Shown here: positions 21,575 through 33,372 of the stretch, piece by piece
Layout of the letters: each line of letters begins with the position of its first letter
Numbering within the stretch: the first letter of the stretch is position 1
From: Flaccisagitta enflata
Taxonomy: Eukaryota > Chaetognatha > Sagittoidea > Aphragmophora
Direction: 5' to 3'
DNA length: 64,000 bases
NCBI GenBank assembly: GCA_965153355.1
Contig: OZ231127.1
Location: 88,660,001-88,724,000 of the forward strand
Notes under the pieces: model-generated
The model's database searches: none
Seen by the model: the letters and a program-made list of their open reading frames with translations, nothing else
Told to the model about the DNA's origin: nothing
Program-made: the position numbers and the translations under genes

Positions 21575-21875
21575 ATGAACTCGCAGCGCGCAGGAGGAAG
21601 ACACAATTTCAGTCAAGCGGTGAAGCGATAACGAAATCATGAGCCAATCAGTCAGATGAGCAATATGTACTCATGCTCTAAAGATTACACCAGTCGGCTT
21701 CCATGACCCAACTTTGACTTGCTGAAATCTGTTGTTTATGCCTCATCAAATCATCATTTGGCATTTTCAAATATCGTATGATTCATTTATTACCACTGGC
21801 ACTGGACTGGGCTTGATGAACCGTGGGCGTGCCACTGAAGAAATCACCCCATCAGACCCGCGGGTCAGTCAATAG
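21575..21875. other. No gene recognised
   Basis: Single-copy-looking DNA with no supportable feature. Confidence 0.4.
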
Positions 21876-21876
21876 C

Positions 21877-22250
21877 CGAAGAAGAAGAAGAGGAAGAAGG
21901 AAAAGGAGAAGCAGAAGGAAAGAAAGAGGGAGCAGAAGGACAGAGAGAGAAAGCAGAAGGAAAGAAAGGAGATGCTGAGGGAGAGAAAGAGGAAGCAGTT
22001 GGAAAGAAAGGGGAAGCAGTTGGAAAGAATGAGGAAGCAGAAGGGCAGAAAGAGGAAGCAGAAAAAGAGAAAGAGGAAGCAGAAAAAGAGAAAGAGAGAG
22101 AGAAAAAAAAAGAACAACAAAAGGAAGAAGAAAACAAGGATAACTAGAACAAGAGGCCATAAAAGAAAAAGAAGAACAAGAAGAAGTAAAAATCTGAAGA
22201 AGAAGAAGAAGAAGGAGAAAAGAAGGAAATGAGTGGAAGGAGAAAAAAAG
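21877..22250 (+). repeat. Purine-rich (GAAGAA/GAGGAAGCA) tract
   Basis: Polypurine low-complexity DNA with an 18-bp 'gaggaagcagaaggaaag'-type substructure. Lys/Arg/Glu-rich frames are artefacts. Confidence 0.85.
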
Positions 22251-22323
22251 AGCGCCTAAGGGACTCAACCTTTTCCGACTGCTGGGTCAGGCATTAGAAG
22301 GATAAATAGCAGCCGATGGTATC

Positions 22324-22662
22324 AGGCAAAGACAGGCTTGGGGCAAATAGATGCGCTAGGGGTAACAACAAGCTTGGGGCAAAGACAGGCTTGGGGAAAA
22401 GACAGACTTGAGCTAAAGACAAACTTGGGGCAAAGACAGGCTTGGGTAAAAGACAGGCTTGGGGAAAAGAGAGGCTTGAGCTAAAGACAAACTTGGGGCA
22501 AAGACAGGCTTGGGGAAAAGACAGGTTTGGGGTAAAGACAGGCTTGAGCTAAAGACAGACTTGGGGCAAAGACAGGCTTGGGGAAAAGACAGGTTTGGGG
22601 TAAAGACAGGCTTTGGGTAAAGACAGGCTTAGGGAAAAGACAGGCTTGGGGAAAAGACAGGT
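22324..22662 (+). repeat. 21-bp minisatellite
   Basis: About 15 units of the type AAAGACAGGCTTGGGGAAAAG. Confidence 0.9.
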
Positions 22663-22668
22663 AAACAA

Positions 22669-23715
22669 GCAGAGGGTGATGGACCAACAGACCGGCTGAC
22701 GCTGTCGCTAAAAATCGTTTGCACGTGGGCAGTGAGCCAAAACAAGCAGAGGGTGACGGACCGACGGACCGACAGACCAGCTGACGCTGTCGCTAAAAAT
22801 TGTTTGCATGCGGGCAATGAGCCTAAACAAGCAGAAGGTGACGGACCGACGGACCAACAGACCGACTGACGCTGTCGCTAAAAATTGTTTGCATGCGGGC
22901 AGTGAGCCTAAACAAGCAGAGGGTGACGGACCAACAGACCGGCTGACGCTGTCGCGAAAAATCGTTTGCACGTGGGCAGTGAGCCAAAACAAGCTGAGGG
23001 TGACGGACCGACGGACCAACAGACCGGCTGACGCTGTCGCTAAAAATTGTTTGCATGCGGGCAATGAGCCTAAACAAGCAGAAGGTGACGGACCGACGGA
23101 CCAACAGACCGGCTGACGCTGTCGCTAAAAATCGTTTGCATGCGGGCAGTGAGCCTAAACAAGCAGAGGGTGACGGACCAACAGACCTGCTGATGCTGTC
23201 GCTAAAAATCGTTTGCACGTGGGCAGTGAGCCGAAACAAGCAGAGGGTGACGGACCGACGGACCAACAGACCGGCTGACGCTGTCGCTAAAAATTGTTTG
23301 CATGCGGGCAGTGAGCCTAAACAAGCAGAGGGTGACGGACCAATGGACCAACAGACCGGCTGACGCTGTCGCTAAAAATCGTTTGCATGCGGGCAGTGAG
23401 CCTAAACAAGCAGAGGGTGACGGACCGACGGACCAACAGACCGGCTGCCGCTGTCGCTAAAAATCGTTTGCACATGGGCAGTGAGCCTAAACAAGCAGAA
23501 GGTGACGGACCGACGGACCAACAGACCGGCTGACGCTGTCGCTAAAAATTGTTTGCATGCGGGCAGTGAGCCTAAACAAGCAGAGGGTGACGGACCAACG
23601 GACCGACAGACTGGCTGACGCTGTTGCTAAAAATCGTTTGCACACGGGCAGTGAGCCTAAACAAGCAGAGGGTGATGGACCGACGGACCGACAGTCAGCT
23701 AAAAATCGTTTGCAC
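22669..23715 (-). repeat. 77/85-bp satellite array
   Basis: Thirteen units. GCAG(A/G)GGTGA-type starts fall at 22669, 22746, 22831, 22916, 22993, 23078, 23163, 23240, 23325, 23410, 23495, 23580 and 23665. Spacings are 77, 85, 85, 77, 85, 85, 77, then 85 throughout. The two lengths differ by one 8-bp GACGGACC-type step. The GGACCGACGGACC and GGGCAGTGAG segments resemble the minus strand of the PHF interior, so the array may be an amplified PHF piece. Strand is given by that similarity. Confidence 0.9.
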
Positions 23716-23806
23716 ACGATTAAAAACAACATGGACTAGCATGGCTACTCAGCTCTCGAAGGATCAACAATAAAACAACGCAGACGACGTGTGTTTGTTT
23801 GGGAAT

Positions 23807-23929
<123 letters not shown>

Positions 23930-24188
23930 TAGAAACAGACAATCAGAAAGTCAGACAGACAGACAGAGACAGACAAATAGACAGAGACCGACAGACAGAG
24001 AAAGAGAGACAGACAGACGGACTTAAATGATACAAAGCAAAAAGACAGACAAAAAAGGAAATATAGACAAGGAATAAAATATAGACAGAGACACAAACTG
24101 AGCAGAATAATGTTTGCACAAAAAATAAAACAGAATAAGACTAAACTTAACATGAGTACGTTTACAAACAGATGCATTATGCAGGCTA

Positions 24189-24358
24189 CCCAAATCGGGT
24201 CACGTGCGTTTGGGCAGGGGCAGTGATGAAAAAGGCCAACCAAGCATTTGGGCAGGAGCAGCAATGCAGCAGTGCAAAACCACCTCTTAACCATAACGCT
24301 GTCAAAAGCAAAGTGTCACGGACTGAACATCCATCCGACCGACAGACATAGCGGGTTA
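24189..24358 (-). repeat. PHF copy, truncated head
   Basis: Minus-strand copy with GTCACGTGCGTTTGGGCAGG, 'tttgggcaggagcagcaatg', 'gtcacggactgaacatcc' and 'gacatagcgggttatagag'. The sequence leaves the family exactly before the expected palindrome. Confidence 0.6.
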
Positions 24359-24429
24359 TAGAGAAAACAAATGCAGTCAGTAGCGATAATGACATATTTT
24401 TCCCCCCATATCTTTGTTTTCTTCTCGAT

Positions 24430-24545
24430 CTTTGACATATTAGATAGTGTGTCATTCCAAATGCATACATAAGCGGTAAAGACAAAGCACAGATAATGGG
24501 TCATTCCAAATGCAGACAGAAGTGGTAAATAGTGGGTCATTCCTT
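24430..24545 (+). repeat. Short tandem duplication
   Basis: Two to three units opening GTCATTCCAAATGCA with spacing of about 50 and 36 bp. Confidence 0.6.
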
Positions 24546-24656
24546 TCCGGAAGTTGATAACCGGAGGTAATGGAGGATCACATTTCATCGATAAAAGATT
24601 TCTTATCTCTCGCTTTCCTCTTTATCTTCCTCTTCTTGATCATCTTCTTCTATTTT

Positions 24657-24923
24657 GGGGGTGTTTCTAGTCGTAGACAATCGCGTTTTTAACGGGCCAC
24701 TCGATCGCTTGCTACGTTCCTCCGCTTGCAGCGCTCACGCGGCTCACTTGCTCCGCAATGCTCCGCTTTGCTACGCTTGCTTCACTCGCTCGCTCCGTAC
24801 ACGGCCTCGCTCACTCGCTTCGCTCACTCCCTCGTAGAACGGTTGAATTGTTGAATATGTGTTCACACTGAGAACGTGTTTGGCGAGAATGAACGCGTTT
24901 TTCATCTTCACTAGAAACAGTCC
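24657..24923 (+). mobile_element. PIF/Harbinger-like MITE, copy B
   Basis: Left end GGGGGTGTTTCTAGTC, right end CACTAGAAACAGTCC. The interior matches copy A (TTTTAACGGGCCACTCGATC, GCTCACTCGC repeats, 'gtagaacggttgaattgttg'). Confidence 0.7.
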
Positions 24924-25224
24924 TCACTGCCTCATCTTGCCTCTAGCTTCCCTCGGTGATTTCACGGCGTTTCACGTTTATATCCGTTTTTGAATGGATG
25001 AATGTGAAAACTGCTTGTAAGTTCGACGAAAGCTTAAGTTTTCATTTATGAACGGAAGTTGATTTTTGTTGACGGCGTTCTTAATGAATTATTTTAGCAA
25101 TTTTGCATCGGATTATTTGTTTAAAGAATTTGAAACCGTTTTTTTTGGCGAAGTAACTTCTATTTTGAATGAATTATGGAAAGGTAGAATTCCTCATGGA
25201 GGCCATTTTCGTAGAGGCCATCGA

Positions 25225-25304
25225 GTGGTGAAAGTGCAAAATCGTGCATTTCCGTCCCTGCCCACCCGTCCGCGACTGGTATTGGCCGTGTATCCGGCCT
25301 TATT
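25225..25304 (+). repeat. PHF distal fragment
   Basis: Contains 'gtgaaagtgcaaaatcgtgc', CCCTGCCCACCCGTCCGCG and 'ggccgtgtatccggccttat'. The proximal palindrome is missing. Confidence 0.6.
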
Positions 25305-25561
25305 GATTCCATGTCGACGATAGAGTTTGTACTTTACAGGGGTGTTAATCCGTGCGAGAGTGTAACAGTGGCCAGGTGGGCGTGTCTAATAAGGACGGCA
25401 TGTCTGTACATCGATCAAAACGCCTATCAGTGGTCAGTAGGTGTTTGTCTATCATTATCTCTTTCTCTCTCACTGTCTTTATTTTGTCTCTCTGTCTATG
25501 TCTCTCTGTCTCTCTGTCTCTAGCTCTGGCTCTGGCTCTGGCTTTGTCTCTGGCTCTGGCT

Positions 25562-25665
<104 letters not shown>

Positions 25666-26085
25666 CCCTCATTTCTTCTTCTTCTTTCCTGCTTTTCGTA
25701 ATTAACAAAATAAAACGGAATCAGAAAATAGCTTTGATTCTAATTCTGTCTGCGATGAATAAGTTGAGTCAGCATTTCTTGATGTGATTGTAAAGCTCTA
25801 CAAGTTTCTTTCTCAAGTCACATTTGACTGCAGACTCAATCTCAAAGAAACTTTTTTTTTCCCAATTTTTTTTTTTCATCCCATTGTTTATATTCGTTGT
25901 GAAACAAATAGAAATTCAATTAGTTTGATGGTGAATTGCACTTTTTCTTTTTTTTCTGAATCCATTTATCTACTTATCCGTCGGTCAGTCAGTCGCTACG
26001 ATGACCTCGCTCCACCCGCATGCTATTATCAACTTCCTTATTTTAAAAACATTTAAGAGAGGCGAGCAGCAAAATAGGACACGCG

Positions 26086-26116
26086 TCAAAAAAAAAAAAA
26101 AAAAAAAAAAAAAAAA
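26086..26116 (+). repeat. Poly(A) run
   Basis: About 30 adenines, followed by GC-rich unique sequence. Confidence 0.9.
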
Positions 26117-26129
26117 CGTGCGCGCACTC

Positions 26130-26460
26130 GCGAACGCACGTGAGGGCTCCCGAGTGATCTGTGCTCCCTCCGCCCCCCCCCCGCTTTCTGAGATGAGGAC
26201 TCCCAAATGACCCCTTAACCTTCCCCCTCCCCCAACCTCCTACTGAGGGCTCACGAACTATCCGTGCTCCCCCTTCTGAGGGCTCCCTCATGATCCCTTC
26301 TGTGGACGCACGATTTTTTAAATTTTTTTTCTTGCCGTTTTTGCGTTGGGCAAACATTTGCTCCGTGCTGCAGAGATTTCACCCCGGGAGAAGGTGGGGG
26401 GGGGGAAGTGGGGGAAGGGAGGGGGGGGGAGGTGGGGAGGGAAGAACCCCTATTCATTAT
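26130..26460 (+). repeat. GAGGGCTC-containing and G-rich low-complexity region
   Basis: GAGGGCTC recurs at irregular spacing near 26141, 26244 and 26277. 26395-26445 is a G-rich run. Confidence 0.6.
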
Positions 26461-26689
26461 TTGTTGCCTCCTTTTGCATTAAACGTTTCGGATGAAGGTG
26501 ACGCTGAGGTGCGAGGTGGGAGGTGCGAGGTGCGAGGTGACGCTGAGGTGCGAATCTTCATTCTTCCTCACAAATGAAAAGCTTTTCTTTATCAATTTTA
26601 TCTCGGACAGGAGCCATTTGTCCATTACAGATTGTGCTTATTTAGGCGAGTGGGTGTTTTAGGTAAAGCCCTTCTCATACCATCATATC

Positions 26690-26990
26690 CCTTTTAATGC
26701 CATACATCTTGACCCCAGTCCCATCCTACCATACCCATACTATCCAACTCATCTCAAACCCTGTCCCATACCAGCCAAACATATCCTTTCACATCTCATC
26801 TCATCCCATCTCGTCAAAACTTACCTCGCTCCATCCCATCCCATCCTATCCACTTCCATCCCCACCTAACCAAACCCATACCAACCAAACCCAACCACCC
26901 AAGCCAATGCATAACAACCCCACCTATACCTTTCATACCATATACATCCCAAACCATCTCGACCCATCCCGACCCCATCTACTACGATTC
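26690..26990 (+). repeat. CATCC/CATAC low-complexity repeat
   Basis: G-poor sequence dominated by CCATCC, CATACC and CAACC motifs. The 165-codon frame across it is not credible as a protein. Confidence 0.8.
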
Positions 26991-27047
26991 TTCGCCGCGA
27001 CACGGAAATGTTTTGACGATCATTCCACGGGTCACCGCGCGGGGAAT

Positions 27048-27196
27048 TCTCACCAGTGGGAAGGATTTTTTTCTCACCAGTGGGATGAAATTAAATTCTC
27101 ACCAGTGGGAAAGAGAATTCATCCCACTGGTAAGAAAAAAATATTTCCCACTGGTGAGAATTTATTTGAAAAAAAATTCTCACCAGTGGGATGAAA
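27048..27196. repeat. 15-mer TTCTCACCAGTGGGA cluster 1
   Basis: Six occurrences of TTCTCACCAGTGGGA within about 150 bp: three direct, two inverted, one direct, separated by A/T-rich linkers. The same motif forms a second cluster at 29565-29690. Confidence 0.85.
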
Positions 27197-27411
27197 ATAG
27201 AGGAAATGGAGGAAGGGGGAGGAACAGGGAGGAAGAGGGAGGAAAGGGCCTACTTCCAATGTTTTTAGGGCAGGATTATGGTTTAAAAGGATGAACATGA
27301 AACCCAAGGTCAGGATCAAATCTTTTACGCTTTATTTTGGGCTGCAAAGAGGGAGATGTAAAACACAAAAGCATATGTATATCAATGTAAGCCTTTGACC
27401 CTTTACCAAGA

Positions 27412-27570
27412 AACAAGGCCAATACCAGTCGCGAACAAATAGGCAGGGGCGGTAATGCCTGGCCTGTTTTCACAATTTCCAACTGGATGACCCTGGACAG
27501 ACCAATGGAAGGACCAACAGACCAACAGACAGACAGACAAATCCTCTTATAGAGTCGCTAGTCCGCAACA
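27412..27570 (-). repeat. PHF copy, mixed-stem
   Basis: Minus-strand copy with AACAAGGCCAATACCAGTCG distally and a head reading GTTGCGGACTAGCGAC. One arm belongs to each subfamily, so the stem would contain a T/G (wobble-type) pair. Confidence 0.65.
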
Positions 27571-27574
27571 AAAA

Positions 27575-28160
27575 ACCGTAAATGCAGCAGCCGTTTCAGT
27601 CAGAATTTTGACTCTACCTACAGGCTGAAATTACAGATAAGTTCCACAACAAGTGTGTGATTTCAGCCTAAAAGATGAAATTTGGACATCATTACTGGGC
27701 GATGATTTTGATTTTGAGTCTTGGAAATGGATCTCAGCAGAAGTTGGTAAGTTGTCAGCCAGAAGAATATTTGACATATACTAACACAATGTTGTGTTAC
27801 ACAATGAAAGAAATGAAAAGGAAGGGTAATTGAATAAAAATATTTACAGAATTCATGCATGATTTTCAATCTGATGTTTTCAGTGATGGTTGAGATGGGC
27901 ACACTTAGAGCTATATCATTAGTAGTAAAAAGTGAGCCATTTGGCTCAATACATGAGTACCTCAGTCCATGTTTGGCATGGGTAGGAATTGGTCAGGCAT
28001 TTCCACAGGTGCGGGTCAGGCATTTCCACAGGTGCTTAATAACTTGTATATTAATATCTTACATCTAAAGAGGACGCATCTATTGAACATTGCTTGGCCT
28101 TGTTTGTTCTGTGGGAGGGGGTTTTTATAACATTTTTTCTGTGTTTTTTTATCCCTGAGT
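27575..28160. other. No gene recognised
   Basis: AT-rich, single-copy in appearance apart from a 19-bp direct repeat containing GGTCAGGCATTTCCACAGG near 27990-28030. Confidence 0.4.
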
Positions 28161-28162
28161 CT

Positions 28163-28496
<334 letters not shown>

Positions 28497-28680
28497 CAGC
28501 CCTGATTTTAGAGTGGGCCCGCGGGCCCGAGGCCCGTATTTTTGCTGTTGGGCCCGCAAGTTTTTCCAACTGCGGGCCCAACGGGCCCGCTCATGTTTAC
28601 CTCATCATTTTTTATTCATGCTGAAGTGGTATATTGATTTTTTTTTTGTTTCATTTATATTTCCTTTTCTTTTTTCTGTT

Positions 28681-28752
<72 letters not shown>

Positions 28753-29339
28753 ACTTTCTTTCTTTCTTTCTCACTTTCTTTCTCTCTCTTTTCTTTTCTA
28801 TCTTTTTTTTTGTTTCTTTCATTCTTTCCTCCTATTTCTCTTTTCTTTTTTTTTTCTTCCTTTACTAGAAACATCAAATTTTTTTTGTTATCAACCCTAC
28901 AAGGGACGGACTCCTTTTGAACACAGGAGGACTTCCATACTTATTTGTCACTCCGTTTGTATGTTTATCCCCCTCCCTATCAGACCTCTTGGGCTTCAAA
29001 TCAGGCCCCTCAGGTTGGGTTTCGCAGAACACATTTACCCTTTGAGCAACTGTTTTTTTTTTCTTTCTTTCTTTTTTTCCTTCCTTCCTTCTGTTTTCCT
29101 TTCTTTCTCTTTCTTTCTTTCTGTCTTTCTTTTCTTACTCCCTTTCCTTCTTTCCTCTCTGTTTTTCTATCTTTTTTTCTCTCTTTCTTTTTTCCTTTCT
29201 TTCTATCTTTCTCTCTTTCTGTCTTTCTTTCTTTCTTTTGACAGTAAATTTGTCGGGCCCGCTGTTTTTCAGTCGGGCCTGCTAAATTTGATGGAAGCGT
29301 GCCCGACTGGCCCGCTCAGAAAAATCACTAAGATCAGGG

Positions 29340-29342
<3 letters not shown>
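28497..29342. mobile_element. CAG/CTG-ended (hAT-like) non-autonomous element
   Basis: 846 bp. Left end CAGCCCTGATTTTAGAGTG and right end CACTAAGATCAGGGCTG are inverted repeats. Both ends also carry GGGCCCGC-type palindromic tracts. The interior includes a (CTTT)n stretch (28680-28790) and a second T-rich block. It sits within TA repeats, so the duplication cannot be sized; an 8-bp TGTATATA/TATATATA match is possible, and CAG...CTG ends favour hAT. No transposase. Confidence 0.7.
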
Positions 29343-29545
<203 letters not shown>

Positions 29546-29564
29546 TCTCTTTCCTTTTTTCCTT

Positions 29565-29688
29565 TCCCACTGGTGAGAATTTGATTCTTCCTACTGGTGA
29601 GAATTTATGAAAAAAAAAATTCTCACGAGTGGGATGATTTTTTTATCCCACTCGTAAGAATTTTTATTTAAACAAATTCTCACCAGTT

Positions 29689-29690
<2 letters not shown>
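29565..29690. repeat. 15-mer TTCTCACCAGTGGGA cluster 2
   Basis: Five occurrences, some with one or two changes (CACGAGTGGGA, CACTCGTAAG), in both orientations. Confidence 0.8.

Positions 29691-29748
<58 letters not shown>
29691..29748 (+). repeat. (GA)n microsatellite
   Basis: Pure GA directly following the 15-mer cluster. Confidence 0.95.
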
Positions 29749-29754
<6 letters not shown>

Positions 29755-29900
29755 CAGACTAACAAGCAGCGGACATAGGCAGGCAGACCGACAGACAGAG
29801 AGTCAGAACAGTCTGTCTGAGAAGATGAGCGAGGCAAACAGAGAGAGACAGAATTATAACGTAACACAGAGAAAATGAAGGATTAATTGTTATGAACGGA

Positions 29901-29901
29901 A

Positions 29902-29966
<65 letters not shown>
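29901..29966 (+). repeat. (GACA)n microsatellite
   Basis: About 16 GACA units. Confidence 0.95.
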
Positions 29967-29968
<2 letters not shown>

Positions 29969-29969
29969 G

Positions 29970-30329
29970 AGAGAGAGATTTCAGATCACTGCGTGTCATT
30001 TGAGGGAATTCCAGCAGTAACGAAAAAAAAAATGAATAGAAAGATTTCTTTATTGGCAATCTAAAATACAATGACAAAAGGGAAAAATAAAGCAACAACC
30101 TGCGCCGAATGGAAAAACACAGGAGAAGAGGGGAATTGTTTTTTTACTGCGCTTGAAACTAATCACAAACAGCTTGAAGCAACATTAAAGAGCAACATAA
30201 AGACTAAGAACTTCATCTACTTCGCTATTAACGTCTGTGTTGTCAGTGCAGCCACAGGGGCAGTGATTTGTGAAGGCTGCTAAGGCCAGGAGTGCAGTGT
30301 TTTCAAATAAAGAGATTGTCGACAAATAT
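29970..30329. other. No gene recognised
   Basis: No supportable coding or repeat feature. Confidence 0.4.
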
Positions 30330-30660
30330 GACTCACCAACCGACTGACCAACCGATCGACCGATTGCTTGACTAACTTTCCAACTGGTTGACCGATGACC
30401 AACTGAGTGACCAACCAACCGATTGATCGACAGACCAACTGACCAACTGACCAATTGATCTACTGATCGACCAACCGACCGACCAACCGACTGAACAAAA
30501 ACAAGGCCGGATACGCGGCCAATACCAGCTGCGGACGGGTGGGCAGGGGCGGAAATGCGCGTTTTCACACTTTTCGACTCGTGTTCACGGACCAACGGAC
30601 CAACGAACCGACGGACGGACGGACGGACAAAGGCTCTTATAGAGTTGCGTGTCCGCAACT
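30330..30660 (-). repeat. PHF copy with expanded GACC tract
   Basis: The copy proper is 30500-30660. It has AACAAGGCCGGATACGCGGC distally, CGGACGGGTGGGCAGGGGCG, 'gcgcgttttcacacttttcg', (GGAC)n and the head GTTGCGGACACGCAAC on the minus strand. Beyond its distal end, 30330-30492 is an irregular GACCAACCGACC tetramer array resembling an expanded internal tract. Confidence 0.7.
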
Positions 30661-30664
30661 AAAA

Positions 30665-30873
30665 AGGCTTTTAAAGTCGCTGGTCGCGTGCTTTATGTGT
30701 CAGTCTAATTATTGAGTGTTAAAGCGTACACAAGCCATTCAGATTCGCAATTTGAAATGATTGATTCTAGACTTATCCTTGGCATCTCCGCGGCAAGTTT
30801 TTTTTTCCCGTCAGCTCCGTGGCATTACTGCGCAACTTAATGGACAGTGGCAAAGTTATTTCATTTCTTGAAT

Positions 30874-30931
<58 letters not shown>

Positions 30932-31075
30932 TCTTTTACTGCACATAAGTCATAGCAACTTATGGAATTCACTCATTTGAGACATGTCATTTGCTTCTGA
31001 GTGCGAACGCCGCGGATCATCCCGTTCCGAAAGGCAGTTCGTTGTTGTAGGTTGTGACAGGTTAGGGTCTGTCTT
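30665..31075. other. No gene recognised
   Basis: Contains a GA microsatellite at 30879-30925 and otherwise no supportable feature. Confidence 0.5.
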
Positions 31076-31080
31076 GGAGA

Positions 31081-31182
31081 TCTATCTTAAGTAACTGTCT
31101 TAAGTAGCTGTCTTAAGTAATTATTTTAAATGACTGTCCTAATTAACTGTCTTAAGTAACTGTCTTAAATAACTGTCTTAGC
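31081..31182 (+). repeat. 13-bp tandem repeat
   Basis: Eight units of CTGTCTTAAGTAA with substitutions. Confidence 0.9.
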
Positions 31183-31338
31183 TTTTCGTCACTTTCGCGC
31201 CAGGGATTGTCTCAAGGTTTTTTCGCTTCCAAGGAGGGCAATCCCAACAAGAATAGCCACGGCGGTCTTTTATTCCGGCATATGTCAGGATTGAGTGTCC
31301 AAAGACCGAAGGGCGATTCTTTGTCTTTAGTATGTCCT

Positions 31339-31640
31339 CTATTTTCTTGAAAGGAATCTTCTAAGGATCTTTTCACTCCCAAGCAGCGTAATTTTGATAC
31401 ACAATACAGTTGATATGTCGGCTGGGAGGGAATTCTTGTACTTTTCAAAATCCACTGATACCACACCAAGCCCACTGATGACGATAGGAATAACCACACA
31501 TTCACAGTCCCACATTCGTCCAAGTTCCATCCTTAACCCACTATACTTGGTTATTTTTTCCTGTTCTTTTTGGGCAACATTGATGTCGTTAGGGCAGGAT
31601 ATGTCAATAATAAAACATTTCTTGTTCTTTTTGTCCCTGA
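31339..31640 (-). pseudogene. Non-LTR retrotransposon C-terminal fragment
   Basis: The minus-strand translation contains 'CFIIDISCPNDINV', then 'KEQEKITKYSGLRMELGRMW', 'VVIPIVISGLGVVS' and 'LLGSEKILRRFL'. This is the ordered motif set (DIxxPxD, KExEKxxKYxxL, PVVxGxLG, LLGTARILR) found after the reverse transcriptase in a group of non-LTR elements often annotated as R2-type. Only about 100 residues remain, with no RT core upstream in any frame, so this is a 5'-truncated remnant. Family placement is from memory of the motifs. Confidence 0.6.
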
Positions 31641-31902
31641 CAACAATACACTTTTTTTTTTTTATAAGAGACAAGATTTTTAAACTCAGCCTGGATGTTC
31701 TTAAATTGTTTGCTGTTTTGAGGCTCAAATTCTCTTAAATTGTTCTTATTTTTTTGTCGCGTGAAATATGGAAAGTAATGTATAAATACACTATTTATAT
31801 GGAAAACAATGTATGAATACACTATTTTGTAGTGTTCTATGTATCTTCAATTGAAAACTTGTTAGTTACTATAAAACGGATCAACGGACCAAAGGAAGGA
31901 AA

Positions 31903-32125
<223 letters not shown>

Positions 32126-32185
32126 TTTTCAGTTTCTGGCTTGACCCACGGTGGCGCTTGACCTCGGCTTTCCGTCGCCTTTTTT

Positions 32186-32265
32186 TAGTCGCGTGCTACG
32201 CGACCCTATAAGCCACTATGTTGGTCCGTCGGTCCGTCCGTCCGTCCGTCCGTCGGTCCGTAACA
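32186..32265 (+). repeat. PHF head fragment
   Basis: TAGTCGCGTGCTACGCGACC, 'ctataagccactatgttgg' and a GGTCCGTC tract. The distal half is lost. Confidence 0.65.
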
Positions 32266-32348
32266 AAGTCGTTTTAAATGAATTTTTTATATTTTCTAAC
32301 ACTAGAGAAGGTACTGGGAGGTGGAGATCACTTTCTCTGAGGCCATTT

Positions 32349-32402
32349 TGAAAATTTGTGTGCCTGTCTGTCTGTCTGTCTGTCTGTTTGTATGTCTGTC
32401 TG
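32349..32402 (+). repeat. (GTCT)n microsatellite
   Basis: About 13 GTCT units with two changes. Confidence 0.85.
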
Positions 32403-32473
32403 ACCGAATCTTTCTGAAAATACTGACGCACGCGACTTAGGTCTAATGACCTTGTTCTCTCTTTTTCTCTTTT

Positions 32474-32600
32474 TTAGTCACAGTCACGCGACTCTATACT
32501 ATAGAGTCCATACGCCTTGTTAGCTAATTACTGTAAATCGTTCCGTCGGCCGGTCCATCCAGGTCAGGCCTTCCGTCTGTCGGCCAAAAAGATATATTTG
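32474..32600 (+). repeat. PHF head fragment, degraded
   Basis: TAGTCACAGTCACGCGACTC followed by GTTCCGTCGGCCGGTCC. The stem has one mutated arm. Confidence 0.5.
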
Positions 32601-32944
32601 CAATATTGCTGTTTTCATAGTTTTTATGGTGTTTTATTTTGTCATTTAAGTCATTCTTAAGCTCGTGTCTGCGGTAACTCAACTGTTGAGTGTCAGTATT
32701 TTGCATCTAGTGCTGCCCCTGCCCAATCGTGTCCGCGACTTTTGCCCTTAGTTTTGGGCTCGTTTCATTTTTCTTTTCTATTTTTGACGAGTCTTTTTTC
32801 CACGTTTTTTTTTGCATGTTTTTTTTTCTCTTGATTTTCGGTGTGTTTTGACCTTTAGCGGCCTTTAGGCGGCCTCTAGCCGCTCCAATGCCACCCTTTT
32901 CCGTTTTGCGTGATTTGTCACCAACTGAAGGCTCCCCCCCAAAA

Positions 32945-33015
32945 AAAAGACAAGGACGACGACGATAACGACGACGATGACGATAATGACGACGACGACG
33001 ACATGACGACGATGG
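32945..33015 (+). repeat. (GAC/GAT)n trinucleotide repeat
   Basis: About 20 GAC, GAT or AAC triplets. Confidence 0.85.
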
Positions 33016-33146
33016 TGGAATAAAAAAAAAAACAAAAAACACCGTGACCTTAGATTGGTAGCGAAGGTGTTAGGTTCTGCTAGCGCCGGCTAGCAAAATA
33101 ACCTTGGTCCCGTGGACATTTGCGATTGAAATTTTTTCAGAGTCTT

Positions 33147-33343
33147 TAGTCGCGTGCACGCGACTCTACAACCCGCTTTGTCGGTCCGTCCGTCGGTCCG
33201 TCCATCTGTCAGTCCGTCTGTCTGTTGGTCCGTCACACTACTTTTCTCTGGCCTCACTGCTCCTGCCCAAATGATGCATTGACCTCAATTACGGCCTCTG
33301 CCCACCCGCACGCGACTGGGGTAGCCGTGTATCCAGCCTTGTT
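33147..33343 (+). repeat. PHF copy, GTCGCG subfamily (reference-quality)
   Basis: Perfect palindromic head, 'tctacaacccgctttgtcgg', (GGTCC)n, 'cactgctcctgcccaaatg', CCCACCCGCACGCGACTGGG and 'tagccgtgtatccagccttg'. About 197 bp, closely matching 12847-13049. Confidence 0.8.
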
Positions 33344-33372
33344 TCTCTGAGTGGTTGGTGATTGATATAGTA

